From: Bacteroidia bacterium
Lineage (GTDB): Bacteria > Bacteroidota > Bacteroidia > UBA4408
Direction: 5' to 3'
Assembly: GCA_014376525.1 (NCBI GenBank)
Contig: JACMRI010000097.1
Coordinates: 1 to 33,360, forward strand
Length of the DNA stretch: 33,360 nucleotides
The position numbers and the translations under genes were made by a program. Every line of letters starts with the position of its first letter. Positions within the stretch are counted from its first letter, which is position 1. Of this stretch, positions 7,425 through 15,434 are shown in pieces. A model generated the notes under the pieces. It made no database searches. It was given only the letters and a program-made list of their open reading frames with translations, and was not told where the DNA came from.

Positions 7425-8630
7425 TTAAACCCTTTCTATTACTGCGGCGTAGCCTTGCCCTACTCCTATGCACATAGTAATTAATGCGTAACGTTTTTGA
7501 GTTAATTGTAGTTGTAATGCTGCGCTGTATAAGGTACGTGCGCCCGTCATACCTAGTGGGTGCCCTATAGCAATAGCGCCACCGTTAGGATTTATGCGCT
7601 CATCATCATCAGCCAAGCCCCATGTGCGTGTACATGCTAATGCTTGCACTGCAAAAGCTTCGTTAAGTTCTATTATATCAACATCTTTAAACGTTAAGCC
7701 TGCTTTACGTAAAGCTATGTTACTGGCTTCTACAGGGCCTATGCCCATAATACGAGGTTCAACACCTACTACAGCACTACTCACAATACGTGCAATAGGT
7801 GTGAGATTGTGTTGTTTAATCCCGTCTTCGCTGGCTAACAATAGTGCCGCTGCACCATCGTTTAATCCGCTTGCATTGCCTGCGGTTACAGTACCGTCTT
7901 TACGAAACGCAGGGCGCAAATTGGCTAAACCCTCTAGTGTAGTATTGGGTTTTATAAATTCATCTTTGTCAAATAAAATACCGTCGCCTTTTTTTTGTGG
8001 TATAATTACAGGGCATATTTCCATAGCCAAACGTCCGTTTGCTGTGGCTTTGGTAGCTTTTTGATGACTCCAAAGGGCAAATGCATCTTGATGTTTGCGT
8101 TCTATTTTATATTGGTCATATACATTTTCGGCGGTTTCGCCCATACCTTCCACGCCGTATAATTCTTTCATGCGTGGGTTTATAAATCGCCACCCAAACG
8201 ATGAATCGTATAGTTGCTGGTCGCGCCCGTAAGCAGTGCTTGCTTTGCCCATTACCAAAGGTCCGCGAGTCATGTGTTCTACTCCACCACTTATCATAAG
8301 ATTAGCATCGCCTACTTGTATGGCACGTGCAGCTGCAATACTCGCCGATAAGCCCGATGCACATAGGCGGTTTACAGTTTCGCCCGGAACTGAATATGGC
8401 AAACCCGCAAGTAGTAATGCCATGCGAGCCACGTTACGATTGTCTTCGCCCGCTTGGTTAGCGCAACCGAGTATAACATCGCCAATGGCTGATAGGTCTA
8501 AGGTAAGGTGTTTTTTTATTAATGATTGTAATGCATGTGCTGCAAGATCATCGGCACGAAGTGATGAAAGTGTACCACCAAAATTTCCAACAGGAGTGCG
8601 TGTTCCGCTTATAATATAGGCTTGATTCAT
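7425..8630 (-). CDS. Acetyl-CoA acyltransferase, 3-oxoadipyl-CoA thiolase type
   Basis: A 401-residue thiolase that cleaves a 3-oxoacyl-CoA with CoA to yield acetyl-CoA. The full catalytic set is present: nucleophile C90 in NRLCASG, the NEAFAVQA motif, H357 in GGAIAIGHPLG and C387 in CIGVGQG. The segment CANQAGEDNRNVARMALLLAG and the overall length match PcaF/PaaJ-type thiolases, which split 3-oxoadipyl-CoA to succinyl-CoA and acetyl-CoA in aromatic degradation. That would sit well beside hmgA in a bacterium that degrades aromatics, but no pca or paa neighbours are in the window, so general acetyl-CoA acetyltransferase activity remains possible. It is monocistronic, with a TATATTTG box upstream. 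Confidence 0.88.
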   Translation of the reverse strand: MNQAYIISGTRTPVGNFGGTLSSLRADDLAAHALQSLIKKHLTLDLSAIGDVILGCANQAGEDNRNVARMALLLAGLPYSVPGETVNRLCASGLSASIAAARAIQVGDANLMISGGVEHMTRGPLVMGKASTAYGRDQQLYDSSFGWRFINPRMKELYGVEGMGETAENVYDQYKIERKHQDAFALWSHQKATKATANGRLAMEICPVIIPQKKGDGILFDKDEFIKPNTTLEGLANLRPAFRKDGTVTAGNASGLNDGAAALLLASEDGIKQHNLTPIARIVSSAVVGVEPRIMGIGPVEASNIALRKAGLTFKDVDIIELNEAFAVQALACTRTWGLADDDERINPNGGAIAIGHPLGMTGARTLYSAALQLQLTQKRYALITMCIGVGQGYAAVIERV

Positions 8631-8693
8631 AGTAATATTAAATTGAAATAAAGTTGTTAAAAATTAATTTGTTAAAACTAAATAGTTGCCCTT

Positions 8694-8701
8694 CAAATAT
8701 A
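8694..8701 (-). promoter_or_regulatory. -7 box of the thiolase gene
   Basis: Minus-strand TATATTTG, an exact TAnnTTTG match 64 bp upstream of the thiolase start, in the divergent gap shared with the NlpC/P60 gene. No clear -33 box at standard spacing. Confidence 0.45.
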
Positions 8702-8739
8702 AAGTAAAAATGCAGTATTATTGAAAATAAAATTGTAAT

Positions 8740-9279
8740 ATGAATAACTCAACCAGTATCAAAAGCATAGTTATAGGGTTATTACTAGTAATGGTTTTAG
8801 GATGTTCGGTGTTTCGTAAAACGCCCAACAAACCTAGTAGCAACAGTTCTGCAAAGCCTACTGTAAAAACAGAATCTAAAGCATTTCCGATATTAAAAAA
8901 AAATAATGAAAAATTATATAACGCCTGCCAAAGTTGGTTAGGTGTACCTTATAAATTAGGAGGAAATACCAAAGCTGGTGTAGATTGCTCTGCACTTGTA
9001 AATGCCCTGTATAAGGAAAGCTATGCTATACAATTGCCTCGAACCACAACCGAACTGCGTAGTAAATATCCAGCAGTTAAAACAAACGAATTGCGCACTG
9101 GAGATTTAGTTTTTTTTAATTTTGAAAGCAAAAAAGCATCTCACGTAGGAATGTATCTCAACGATAAAAAATTTATACACGCATCAACCAAAAAAGGAGT
9201 AATAGTGGGTAGTTTGGATGATTTGTATAACGCCAAATATTTTATAGGTGGAGCAAGAGTATTACCTAATCATAAATAA
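8740..9279 (+). CDS. NlpC/P60 family lipoprotein, peptidoglycan hydrolase
   Basis: A 179-residue envelope lipoprotein. The signal peptide ends in a lipobox with C22 (VLGCS), followed by a Ser/Lys/Pro-rich linker to about residue 50 and one NlpC/P60 domain to the end. The catalytic residues are visible: C83 in GVDCSALV, H135 in SHVGMYL and a third polar residue H147 in FIHAST. Such enzymes cut D-glutamyl-meso-diaminopimelate bonds in peptide stems of peptidoglycan. There is no extra SH3 or LysM domain, so substrate targeting would come from membrane anchoring, probably at the outer membrane. It ends 36 bp from the convergent protease-like gene. The family call is firm; the precise bond cut is inferred. 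Confidence 0.9.
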   Translation: MNNSTSIKSIVIGLLLVMVLGCSVFRKTPNKPSSNSSAKPTVKTESKAFPILKKNNEKLYNACQSWLGVPYKLGGNTKAGVDCSALVNALYKESYAIQLPRTTTELRSKYPAVKTNELRTGDLVFFNFESKKASHVGMYLNDKKFIHASTKKGVIVGSLDDLYNAKYFIGGARVLPNHK

Positions 9280-9315
9280 TGTATCAACTACGAGTTAAAA
9301 ATTACGTTTATAAAT

Positions 9316-9717
9316 CTAAACTACAGTTTCTAATACATATTTTTTACTAACATCTACCACAAATTTTTTGTGCAATAGTTTACGGCCTATAAGTACTGGT
9401 GTACTCATTTCTCCACGGTTTGCTAGGGTTATTAGCGTTTTAATATGGCGTGTACCTATACGAATACTAGTGGTAATAGCATAACGTTGTTCGATGGCGC
9501 CATTACTACTTTTTACGGTACGAATAGTGTAAGTAATAGCCTTAAAAGTAGTTGTAGTATCTTGTGCTATGTTAAATAATAGCACGTTGTTTTGTACACG
9601 TATGTTCGTGCAATAAAGTGATGTGGTGTAAGCACCTGTATCTATTTTGGCTTCAAGATGTTTGTTACCAAAATGCGGGAAGCTAACGTGTTCCTTACGA
9701 CCAATAATTGTACTCAT
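9316..9717 (-). CDS. RimK-associated 'ATP-dependent zinc protease' family protein (retropepsin-like)
   Basis: A 133-residue cytoplasmic protein of the PF05618-type family. It carries AKIDTGAYTTSL near the N-terminus (D26 in DTGA, the pepsin/retropepsin active-site signature) and the family's closing segment TPVLIGRKLLHKKFVVDVSK. Family members are often encoded beside rimK-type ATP-grasp ligases that add glutamates to proteins, and some are thought to trim such tails, but no ATP-grasp gene is present here. The family name is historical; the visible motif points to an aspartate-dependent, dimeric retropepsin-like enzyme, not a zinc protease. No signal peptide. It is convergent with the NlpC gene and alone in its unit. 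Substrate unknown. Confidence 0.8.
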   Translation of the reverse strand: MSTIIGRKEHVSFPHFGNKHLEAKIDTGAYTTSLYCTNIRVQNNVLLFNIAQDTTTTFKAITYTIRTVKSSNGAIEQRYAITTSIRIGTRHIKTLITLANRGEMSTPVLIGRKLLHKKFVVDVSKKYVLETVV

Positions 9718-9838
9718 TGTTACGGTTTAATTACTATTTCATATCTTTAAAAATACATTATTTTATCATTTATACAAAACATTAGCTTATCTTTATGAAA
9801 ATAAAATAATTAAACAATTACAAATCAAAAACTTATAC

Positions 9839-10735
9839 ATGAAAGCAACATCAACCATTTTATTAGCAACTACATTACTTATAACTTCAGCAACGCAAGC
9901 ACAAAAAGTAACGGTAGAAGAAACCAAAGAAGTATTTGCGGTAGGTACAGTTAGTGCTTTCAAAACAACTATACCTTATGCCAAATTAAAAAATGTAAAT
10001 GAAGAATGGCTCAAATGGCAAAAAGATCGCAAAGGAATTGTAAAAGAAAATAAATCAAACCTTTTTAGTGATAACACTGTAATAGCAGAGTTAGGAACTG
10101 GCACAGTAGATATATATAGTACCGTTAAACAAAAAGACGCACAAAACATTGAGTTAATAGTAGCCTATGATTTTGATGGAAAATATATTAACAGTGCTGA
10201 AATGACTGAAAAAGCAACAATAGTAAAAGCACAATTACAATCATTTGGATTGAAACTAGCCGTTAATGAAGAAAACCAACAACTAAAAGAAAATAATAAA
10301 GCTCTTGAAAAACTTACAAAAAAACAAAAAAATTTAGAAAACGACAATGCTGATTACAATACAGAAATAGCCAAGAACAAATCTAAAATAGAAAAAAACA
10401 ATAACGAACTTACGTTTAAAGAGGAGGCATTAGCAAAGAAAAAAGACGAAGTAACTATACAAAAAAGAGTAGTTGATGCTAGCGTAGGGGCGGTAGATGA
10501 ACAAGCTAAATCTTCGAAAAAAATATATGAAAAACAAAAAAGTGCACAACTTTCTTTAGAAAAAGATATCAAGAACATTAAAAACAATACTGTAGATTGT
10601 AAAGATGTAATAACCAAAAATGAAAGCAAATTAACTACAAACGAAACTACACAAGTTGCTAACAAAAAAAGTATTGCTGACCAATCTGTAATAGTAGAAA
10701 GCAACGTGGCTAAAATTAAAATATTAACAGAATAA
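9839..10735 (+). CDS. Secreted or periplasmic coiled-coil protein, function unknown
   Basis: A 298-residue protein with a classical signal peptide cleaved after TQAQ (about residue 22). Residues 30-135 form a small domain with EEWLKWQKDRKG, a DNTVIAELGTGTVDIYS strand region and AYDFDGKYINSAEM, which resembles an uncharacterised N-terminal domain I have seen in Bacteroidota exported proteins. Residues 140-290 are a long lysine/glutamate/asparagine-rich coiled coil, giving a highly A-rich coding strand. There are no membrane anchors after the signal peptide, no lipobox and no sorting domain, so it is probably periplasmic. A weak TATCTTTA box lies 44-51 bp upstream. It is monocistronic and the role is unknown. 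Confidence 0.8.
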   Translation: MKATSTILLATTLLITSATQAQKVTVEETKEVFAVGTVSAFKTTIPYAKLKNVNEEWLKWQKDRKGIVKENKSNLFSDNTVIAELGTGTVDIYSTVKQKDAQNIELIVAYDFDGKYINSAEMTEKATIVKAQLQSFGLKLAVNEENQQLKENNKALEKLTKKQKNLENDNADYNTEIAKNKSKIEKNNNELTFKEEALAKKKDEVTIQKRVVDASVGAVDEQAKSSKKIYEKQKSAQLSLEKDIKNIKNNTVDCKDVITKNESKLTTNETTQVANKKSIADQSVIVESNVAKIKILTE

Positions 10736-10773
10736 ATAGTTTTGATTTATTGAAAAAATTGATAATGTGTGTT

Positions 10774-10806
10774 TTTGTAAAGTCATAATCCGTTTTGTTA
10801 TCTTTT
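10774..10806 (+). promoter_or_regulatory. Promoter of the LVIVD-repeat protein gene
   Basis: TTTG at 10774-10777, a 21-nt spacer and TATCTTTT at 10799-10806 (one mismatch to TAnnTTTG). The start codon is 18 nt beyond the box, so the leader would be very short. Confidence 0.5.
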
Positions 10807-10823
10807 AATAATACACATTAACA

Positions 10824-12200
10824 ATGAAACAAGTTTTTTATATATTACTATTTTGCACAAGTTTTACTGTTAAAGCACAAGTTTTTACATCGCAAAACAT
10901 AAACTTATTAAGTCGCTGGCAAGCTATTGGCGAAAGCACAAATAGCTGGAATAAAAACTTGTATGCAGGTGTTTATGGTTGGTACGATACAGTTAAAAAT
11001 AGAGAATATGCAATAGTTGGTGGAGCAAGTGGTTATTATTTTGTTGATGTTACCAATAAAAATAATCCTGTATTGTGCGATAGTGTAAAAGGTAATTATG
11101 CTAATGCTGTTTGGCGCGAATCAACGACTTACCAGCATTACGCTTACCTAACAAGCGACGATGCAAATAATAATTTTTATACTGTAGATTTACAATACCT
11201 ACCCGATTCGGTACAAGTTATATCGCGCAAGCACAGCACTATTGAGCGTTCGCACTCACTTTTCGTTAATAATGATAAGTTGTATTTAGGCATTGAATCT
11301 CACCACAACGGAACTACGTTGAGTAACAAAACTATGTCGGTATATTCATTAGCAAATCCTGCTAACCCAACTTATTTGCGTTGTATTGAAGATGACTACC
11401 CCAACAATACTAATAATGTACACGATATGTATGTACGTAATGATACCGTATACGCATCAAGTTCATATGGCGGTTTATACATTTATAAATACAACGTAAC
11501 ACTCAATAAATTTGAAATTATAAGTTCGCTTACAGCTTACAACGGCGCAGGTTACAACCATAGTAGCGCACTTACACCTAATAGCCAAAAACTAGTTATG
11601 TGCGATGAAGTACCTGCTGCTCTCCCCATTAAAATTATAGATGTAAGTAATCCACTTTCGCCCGTAGTAGATACCACTTTTAATAATAACAATAGTGGAG
11701 CAACGCCACATAATCCGTACTTAATAAGTAATACTTATTTGGTAATGTCGTACTACAGAGATGGTATAGTAGTGTATGATATTAGCGACAGTAAACACCC
11801 AATACGTACTGGTTACTACGATTCGTTTCCTGATAGTATAAACTGCAACTACTGCGGTAGTTGGGGCAATTATCCATTTTTACCAAGTGGCATAGTACTT
11901 AATTTGGATATGAAATATGGTTTGTTTGTATTAGATATTTCAGCAGCAATTACAAACTTAAAAAAAACTAAAAATGACTTTGCTAATAAAGTTGTACTAA
12001 GCCCTAACCCTACCACTAACGAAGTAAACATTAATGTGCTAAATGCGCAAGTAACTATACATAATATGTACGGCAGTGTAGTAAAATCTATAACTAACAC
12101 AGGTTTGGCAATAAGTATAAACGACCTAGCAAATGGTGTATATACAGTGCTTATTACTACACAAAACAACACTGCAATAAAACGGTTAATAAAACAGTAA
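10824..12200 (+). CDS. Choice-of-anchor B / LVIVD-repeat protein with T9SS type A sorting domain
   Basis: A 458-residue secreted protein. The signal peptide ends in VKAQ (about residue 19). The middle (30-375) is a beta-propeller-like series of LVIVD-type repeats, seen in phrases such as YAIVGGASGYYFVDVTN, HSLFVNNDKLYLGIE and IVVYDISDSKHPI. The last roughly 75 residues form a type A C-terminal sorting domain: VVLSPNPTTNEVNINV, a middle strand around YGSVVKSI, then NGVYTVLI and a basic tail. Proteins with this tail cross the outer membrane by type IX secretion and are attached to the surface or released. The propeller probably binds a ligand or partner; no catalytic residue is evident. It has its own promoter and a hairpin downstream. 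The PorV/PorQ-like gene at 23-24 kb fits the same export route. Confidence 0.88.
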   Translation: MKQVFYILLFCTSFTVKAQVFTSQNINLLSRWQAIGESTNSWNKNLYAGVYGWYDTVKNREYAIVGGASGYYFVDVTNKNNPVLCDSVKGNYANAVWRESTTYQHYAYLTSDDANNNFYTVDLQYLPDSVQVISRKHSTIERSHSLFVNNDKLYLGIESHHNGTTLSNKTMSVYSLANPANPTYLRCIEDDYPNNTNNVHDMYVRNDTVYASSSYGGLYIYKYNVTLNKFEIISSLTAYNGAGYNHSSALTPNSQKLVMCDEVPAALPIKIIDVSNPLSPVVDTTFNNNNSGATPHNPYLISNTYLVMSYYRDGIVVYDISDSKHPIRTGYYDSFPDSINCNYCGSWGNYPFLPSGIVLNLDMKYGLFVLDISAAITNLKKTKNDFANKVVLSPNPTTNEVNINVLNAQVTIHNMYGSVVKSITNTGLAISINDLANGVYTVLITTQNNTAIKRLIKQ

Positions 12201-12235
12201 ACATCTGCCATATTTAGCAGTAAATTAAAGTACAA

Positions 12236-12287
12236 CTGCAATAATTACAGACCACAAGATACTACAACTGTAATAATTGCAGGTTTT
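12236..12287 (+). terminator. Probable terminator after the LVIVD gene
   Basis: Imperfect 15-bp inverted repeat (12236-12250 with 12268-12282, one mismatch) around a 17-nt loop, followed by GTTTTGT and further T-rich sequence. Located 36 bp after the stop codon and upstream of htpG. Confidence 0.55.
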
Positions 12288-12359
12288 GTAACTTGGTTTG
12301 TTTTTTGAAATGAAAATAAACATAATAATAAAAATTATAAACCAAATCATAAAAAAACT

Positions 12360-14243
12360 ATGAGCACTACTAACACTACAGGAAAAATTAATGTACAAAC
12401 GGACAACATTTTTCCAATTATCAAAAAGTTTTTGTATTCGGACAACGAAATATTTGTACGCGAATTAGTAAGTAATGCCGTAGATGCTACCAAAAAACTA
12501 AAAGCACTAGGTTCAATGGGCGAGTTTAAGGGCGAAATAGGCGAAACTCGTATTGAAATAGAATTAAACAAAGATGCTAAAACTCTAACCATTAAAGACC
12601 GTGGTTTAGGTATGACTGCCGAAGAGGTGGATAAATACATTAACCAAATAGCATTTAGTGGAGCAGAAGAATTTGTACAAAAATACAAAGACAAAGCCCC
12701 CGAAACTAACCTTATAGGGCATTTTGGTCTCGGATTTTATAGCGGTTTTATGGTAGCTAGCAAAGTAGAGATAGAAACATTATCGTTTCGTGATGGCGCT
12801 AAAGCAGTACGTTGGGAGTGCGACGGTTCGCCAAATTTTACCATTAGCGAAATAGAAAAAGCGGAGCGTGGTACTAACATTATATTACATATTGCCGACG
12901 ATAGTTTAGAGTTTTTGGAGCAATCAAAAATTCAACAATTATTGGATAAATATTGTAAATTTTTACCAGTTGAAATACAGTTTGGTATTAAAAAAGAGTA
13001 TGTAAAAGCAGAGGGAGAAGAGGAAAGTAAAGAGGTAGAAGTAGCTAATATTATAAATAATCCAGAACCAGCTTGGACCAAAAAACCAGCCGACCTTAAA
13101 GACGAGGATTATGCTAATTTTTACCGTGAGTTGTACCCTATGAATTTTGATGAGCCGTTATTTAACATTCATCTTAATGTAGATTATCCGTTTAACTTAA
13201 CAGGTATTTTATATTTTCCAAAGCTGAAAAAAACTCCCGAAATTCAAAAAAACAAAATACAATTATACTCTAATCAAGTATTTGTAAGCGACAACGTAGA
13301 GGGCATTGTTCCCGATTTTTTAATGCTGTTGCAAGGAGTGTTAGATTCGCCCGACATTCCGTTAAACGTGAGTCGTAGTTACTTACAAAGTGATAATAAT
13401 GTAAAAAAAATAAGTAACCACATAACCAAAAAAGTAGCTGATAAATTAGAAGAAATATTTAAAAAAGACCGCGTAGAATTTGAACGTACGTTTGAAGATA
13501 TAAAAGTATTTATAGAATACGGAATGATTAGCGAAGAGAAGTTTTACGATAAAGTAAGTAAGTTTGCATTATACAAAACGACTGAAAACGTATCATACAC
13601 ATTTGACGAGTTAGTAGAAAAAATAAAGCCTGCACAAACCGACAAAGACGACAAATTAGTAATACTATATACCAACAACGCCAACGAACAGTACTCGTAC
13701 ATACAATCTGCCAAGGCACACGGCTACGAAACCATAGTGCTTGACTCGCAACTTACACCACACTTAATACAAAACTTGGAAGGCAAAAACGACAAAACGC
13801 AGTTTGTACGTGTAGATTCTGATACTATTGATAATTTGATAAAAAAATCGATTGAATTGGTAGATAAATTAACAGATACTGAACGAGAAGATGTAAAAAA
13901 ATTAACTGAAGAATTGGTAAACGTCACTACATTTAAAGTAGAGGTAAAACCAATGCACACAACAGATGCGCCTATCGTAATTACACAATCGGAGTTTATG
14001 CGTCGAATGAAAGAAGCAAGCGTGATGGGTGGCGGTATGAGTTTTTATGGTTCAATGCCTGATAATTACAACCTGGTAGTAAATGCCAATAATAGTGTTA
14101 TTGAAAAAATATTAAAAGAAGGCGATCCATCAACTCGTAAAGAAATGATGCAAAATGCAATAGACTTGGCAAAACTCACTCAAAATTTATTAAAAGGAGA
14201 AGAACTAAGCCAGTTTGTAAACCGTACTTTAAGCAAAATTTAG
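12360..14243 (+). CDS. htpG: Molecular chaperone HtpG (Hsp90 family)
   Basis: A 627-residue cytoplasmic ATP-dependent chaperone working as a homodimer in the late folding of client proteins with DnaK. The N-terminal ATPase domain shows E35 and N39 in ELVSNAVDA, DRGLGM (80-85) and IGHFGLGFYSGFMVA (119-133). The middle domain includes the catalytic-loop region SDNVEGIVPDFLMLLQGVLDSPDIPLNVSRSYLQ. The C-terminal dimerisation domain runs to FVNRTLSKI. It lacks the long charged linker and MEEVD tail of eukaryotic Hsp90, as expected. Length is normal and no frame breaks were seen. No exact TAnnTTTG box is visible just upstream, so its promoter may be read by another sigma factor or lie within the hairpin region. 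A strong terminator follows. Confidence 0.97.
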   Translation: MSTTNTTGKINVQTDNIFPIIKKFLYSDNEIFVRELVSNAVDATKKLKALGSMGEFKGEIGETRIEIELNKDAKTLTIKDRGLGMTAEEVDKYINQIAFSGAEEFVQKYKDKAPETNLIGHFGLGFYSGFMVASKVEIETLSFRDGAKAVRWECDGSPNFTISEIEKAERGTNIILHIADDSLEFLEQSKIQQLLDKYCKFLPVEIQFGIKKEYVKAEGEEESKEVEVANIINNPEPAWTKKPADLKDEDYANFYRELYPMNFDEPLFNIHLNVDYPFNLTGILYFPKLKKTPEIQKNKIQLYSNQVFVSDNVEGIVPDFLMLLQGVLDSPDIPLNVSRSYLQSDNNVKKISNHITKKVADKLEEIFKKDRVEFERTFEDIKVFIEYGMISEEKFYDKVSKFALYKTTENVSYTFDELVEKIKPAQTDKDDKLVILYTNNANEQYSYIQSAKAHGYETIVLDSQLTPHLIQNLEGKNDKTQFVRVDSDTIDNLIKKSIELVDKLTDTEREDVKKLTEELVNVTTFKVEVKPMHTTDAPIVITQSEFMRRMKEASVMGGGMSFYGSMPDNYNLVVNANNSVIEKILKEGDPSTRKEMMQNAIDLAKLTQNLLKGEELSQFVNRTLSKI

Positions 14244-14266
14244 TAGATAATATTTACTTTTAATAA

Positions 14267-14326
14267 TTGCGCCCTTACCAATGCAAATGTATTAGTAAGG
14301 GCGCAACTATTAATTATATTTTTTTT
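14267..14326 (+). terminator. Terminator after htpG
   Basis: A 12-bp perfect stem (TTGCGCCCTTAC / GTAAGGGCGCAA), extended by AAT/ATT pairing past a bulge, then a run of eight T at 14319-14326. The T-run lies about 12 nt beyond the stem. It separates htpG from the convergent mscS-type gene. Confidence 0.8.
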
Positions 14327-14337
14327 GAACAACTATT

Positions 14338-15411
14338 TTATTGACCAGCCACATATTGCGCTTGTAATAAGCGTAATTCGTGCTTAAGGAGTATTTCCAC
14401 TATGGTAAAATTAATGTCGGATTTTATATCAATGTACAAATCCCAATCTACAGGGCGCACAAAATAATAAAGCAATATGTTTATGCTTCCTGCCGAAAAA
14501 TTATCTAATCGTATTTTTTGTTCGTTAGTAGTTTGCTCGTGGTTTGCTATGTAAAGTTCAATTTCGGCAAGTGCCGCTTTTAGTACGTTTATGTCTTTGG
14601 GTTGTTGCAACTGTAGCATTTGTTTTACGCGACGTTCTGTACGTTGGCTTAAGTTATCTAATTCGGCATCTACTATTTTTTTGTTTGGTACTATTAATAT
14701 TGTTTTTTCAAAAGTGCGTAGTTTTGTACTTCTAAAACCTATGCGCTCTACTGTGCCCGTAGTAGTGCCAAATTGTACAATATCACCCACGTGAAAGGGT
14801 TTGTCCAAAAATATGGTAAACGATCCTATTAAGTTTTCTAAGGTTTCTTTGGCAGCTAATGCTACGGCTAATCCACCAATACCGAGTCCTGCAACTAATG
14901 ATGCTATATTGATATGAAACAATACTCCCAACACAAAAAACACTGTTAATATGAGCACAATAACTTTAATACTTTCTTTAAAAAACGGAATTATTTGGTC
15001 GTCAAACTTACTTTCAAGTACATGTGCGCGGCGCATAAGTACCAAGCCAAAATAATCTACAAGGCGCAGTAGCATCCATGTAAGTACCATTACAATTGAT
15101 AATTGAAATACCTTGTTTAATATAAAACGCAACCCAAATTGATGCTGAGCGGCTAAGTGCCATCCTACTGGAAACGTTAATATATTAAACGAAATGTAAA
15201 AAGTAACTAACAGTATAAAAATACTTAATGGTTTGCGTACTAATGGTACAAAGTCCTCAAAGTGAGTTTCGGTGCTGTATTTTTGTAAAATTTTAAAAAA
15301 CAAACGGGCTATTATTTTGGTAAATAATAATTGGCATAATATGCCAGCTACCATAATGATGATAGCGGTTAAATAATCGTGAAGCGTATTGCCTAAAAAT
15401 AAACGTTGCAT
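14338..15411 (-). CDS. Small-conductance mechanosensitive channel, MscS family
   Basis: A 357-residue inner-membrane channel that opens on membrane tension and releases solutes during osmotic downshock. Four to five hydrophobic helices span roughly residues 13-35, 58-80, 98-125 and 147-200. The pore helix and start of the beta domain carry the family signature GLGIGGLAVALAAKETLENLIGS followed by FLDKPFHVGDIV and the VPNKKIVDAEL segment. The N-terminal part is larger than E. coli MscS (286 aa). It starts 23 bp after the stop of the outer-membrane protein gene and is probably the last gene of a three-gene operon; why a channel is joined to an outer-membrane pair is unclear. Confidence 0.93.
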   Translation of the reverse strand: MQRLFLGNTLHDYLTAIIIMVAGILCQLLFTKIIARLFFKILQKYSTETHFEDFVPLVRKPLSIFILLVTFYISFNILTFPVGWHLAAQHQFGLRFILNKVFQLSIVMVLTWMLLRLVDYFGLVLMRRAHVLESKFDDQIIPFFKESIKVIVLILTVFFVLGVLFHINIASLVAGLGIGGLAVALAAKETLENLIGSFTIFLDKPFHVGDIVQFGTTTGTVERIGFRSTKLRTFEKTILIVPNKKIVDAELDNLSQRTERRVKQMLQLQQPKDINVLKAALAEIELYIANHEQTTNEQKIRLDNFSAGSINILLYYFVRPVDWDLYIDIKSDINFTIVEILLKHELRLLQAQYVAGQ

Positions 15412-15434
15412 AATGAATGTGTGTGTTTTTATTA

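Noticed and set aside
7594-8619. Plus-strand ORFs of 156 and 127 aa inside the thiolase gene
   Set aside because: Antisense shadows of a well-supported gene, with no motifs or starts of their own.
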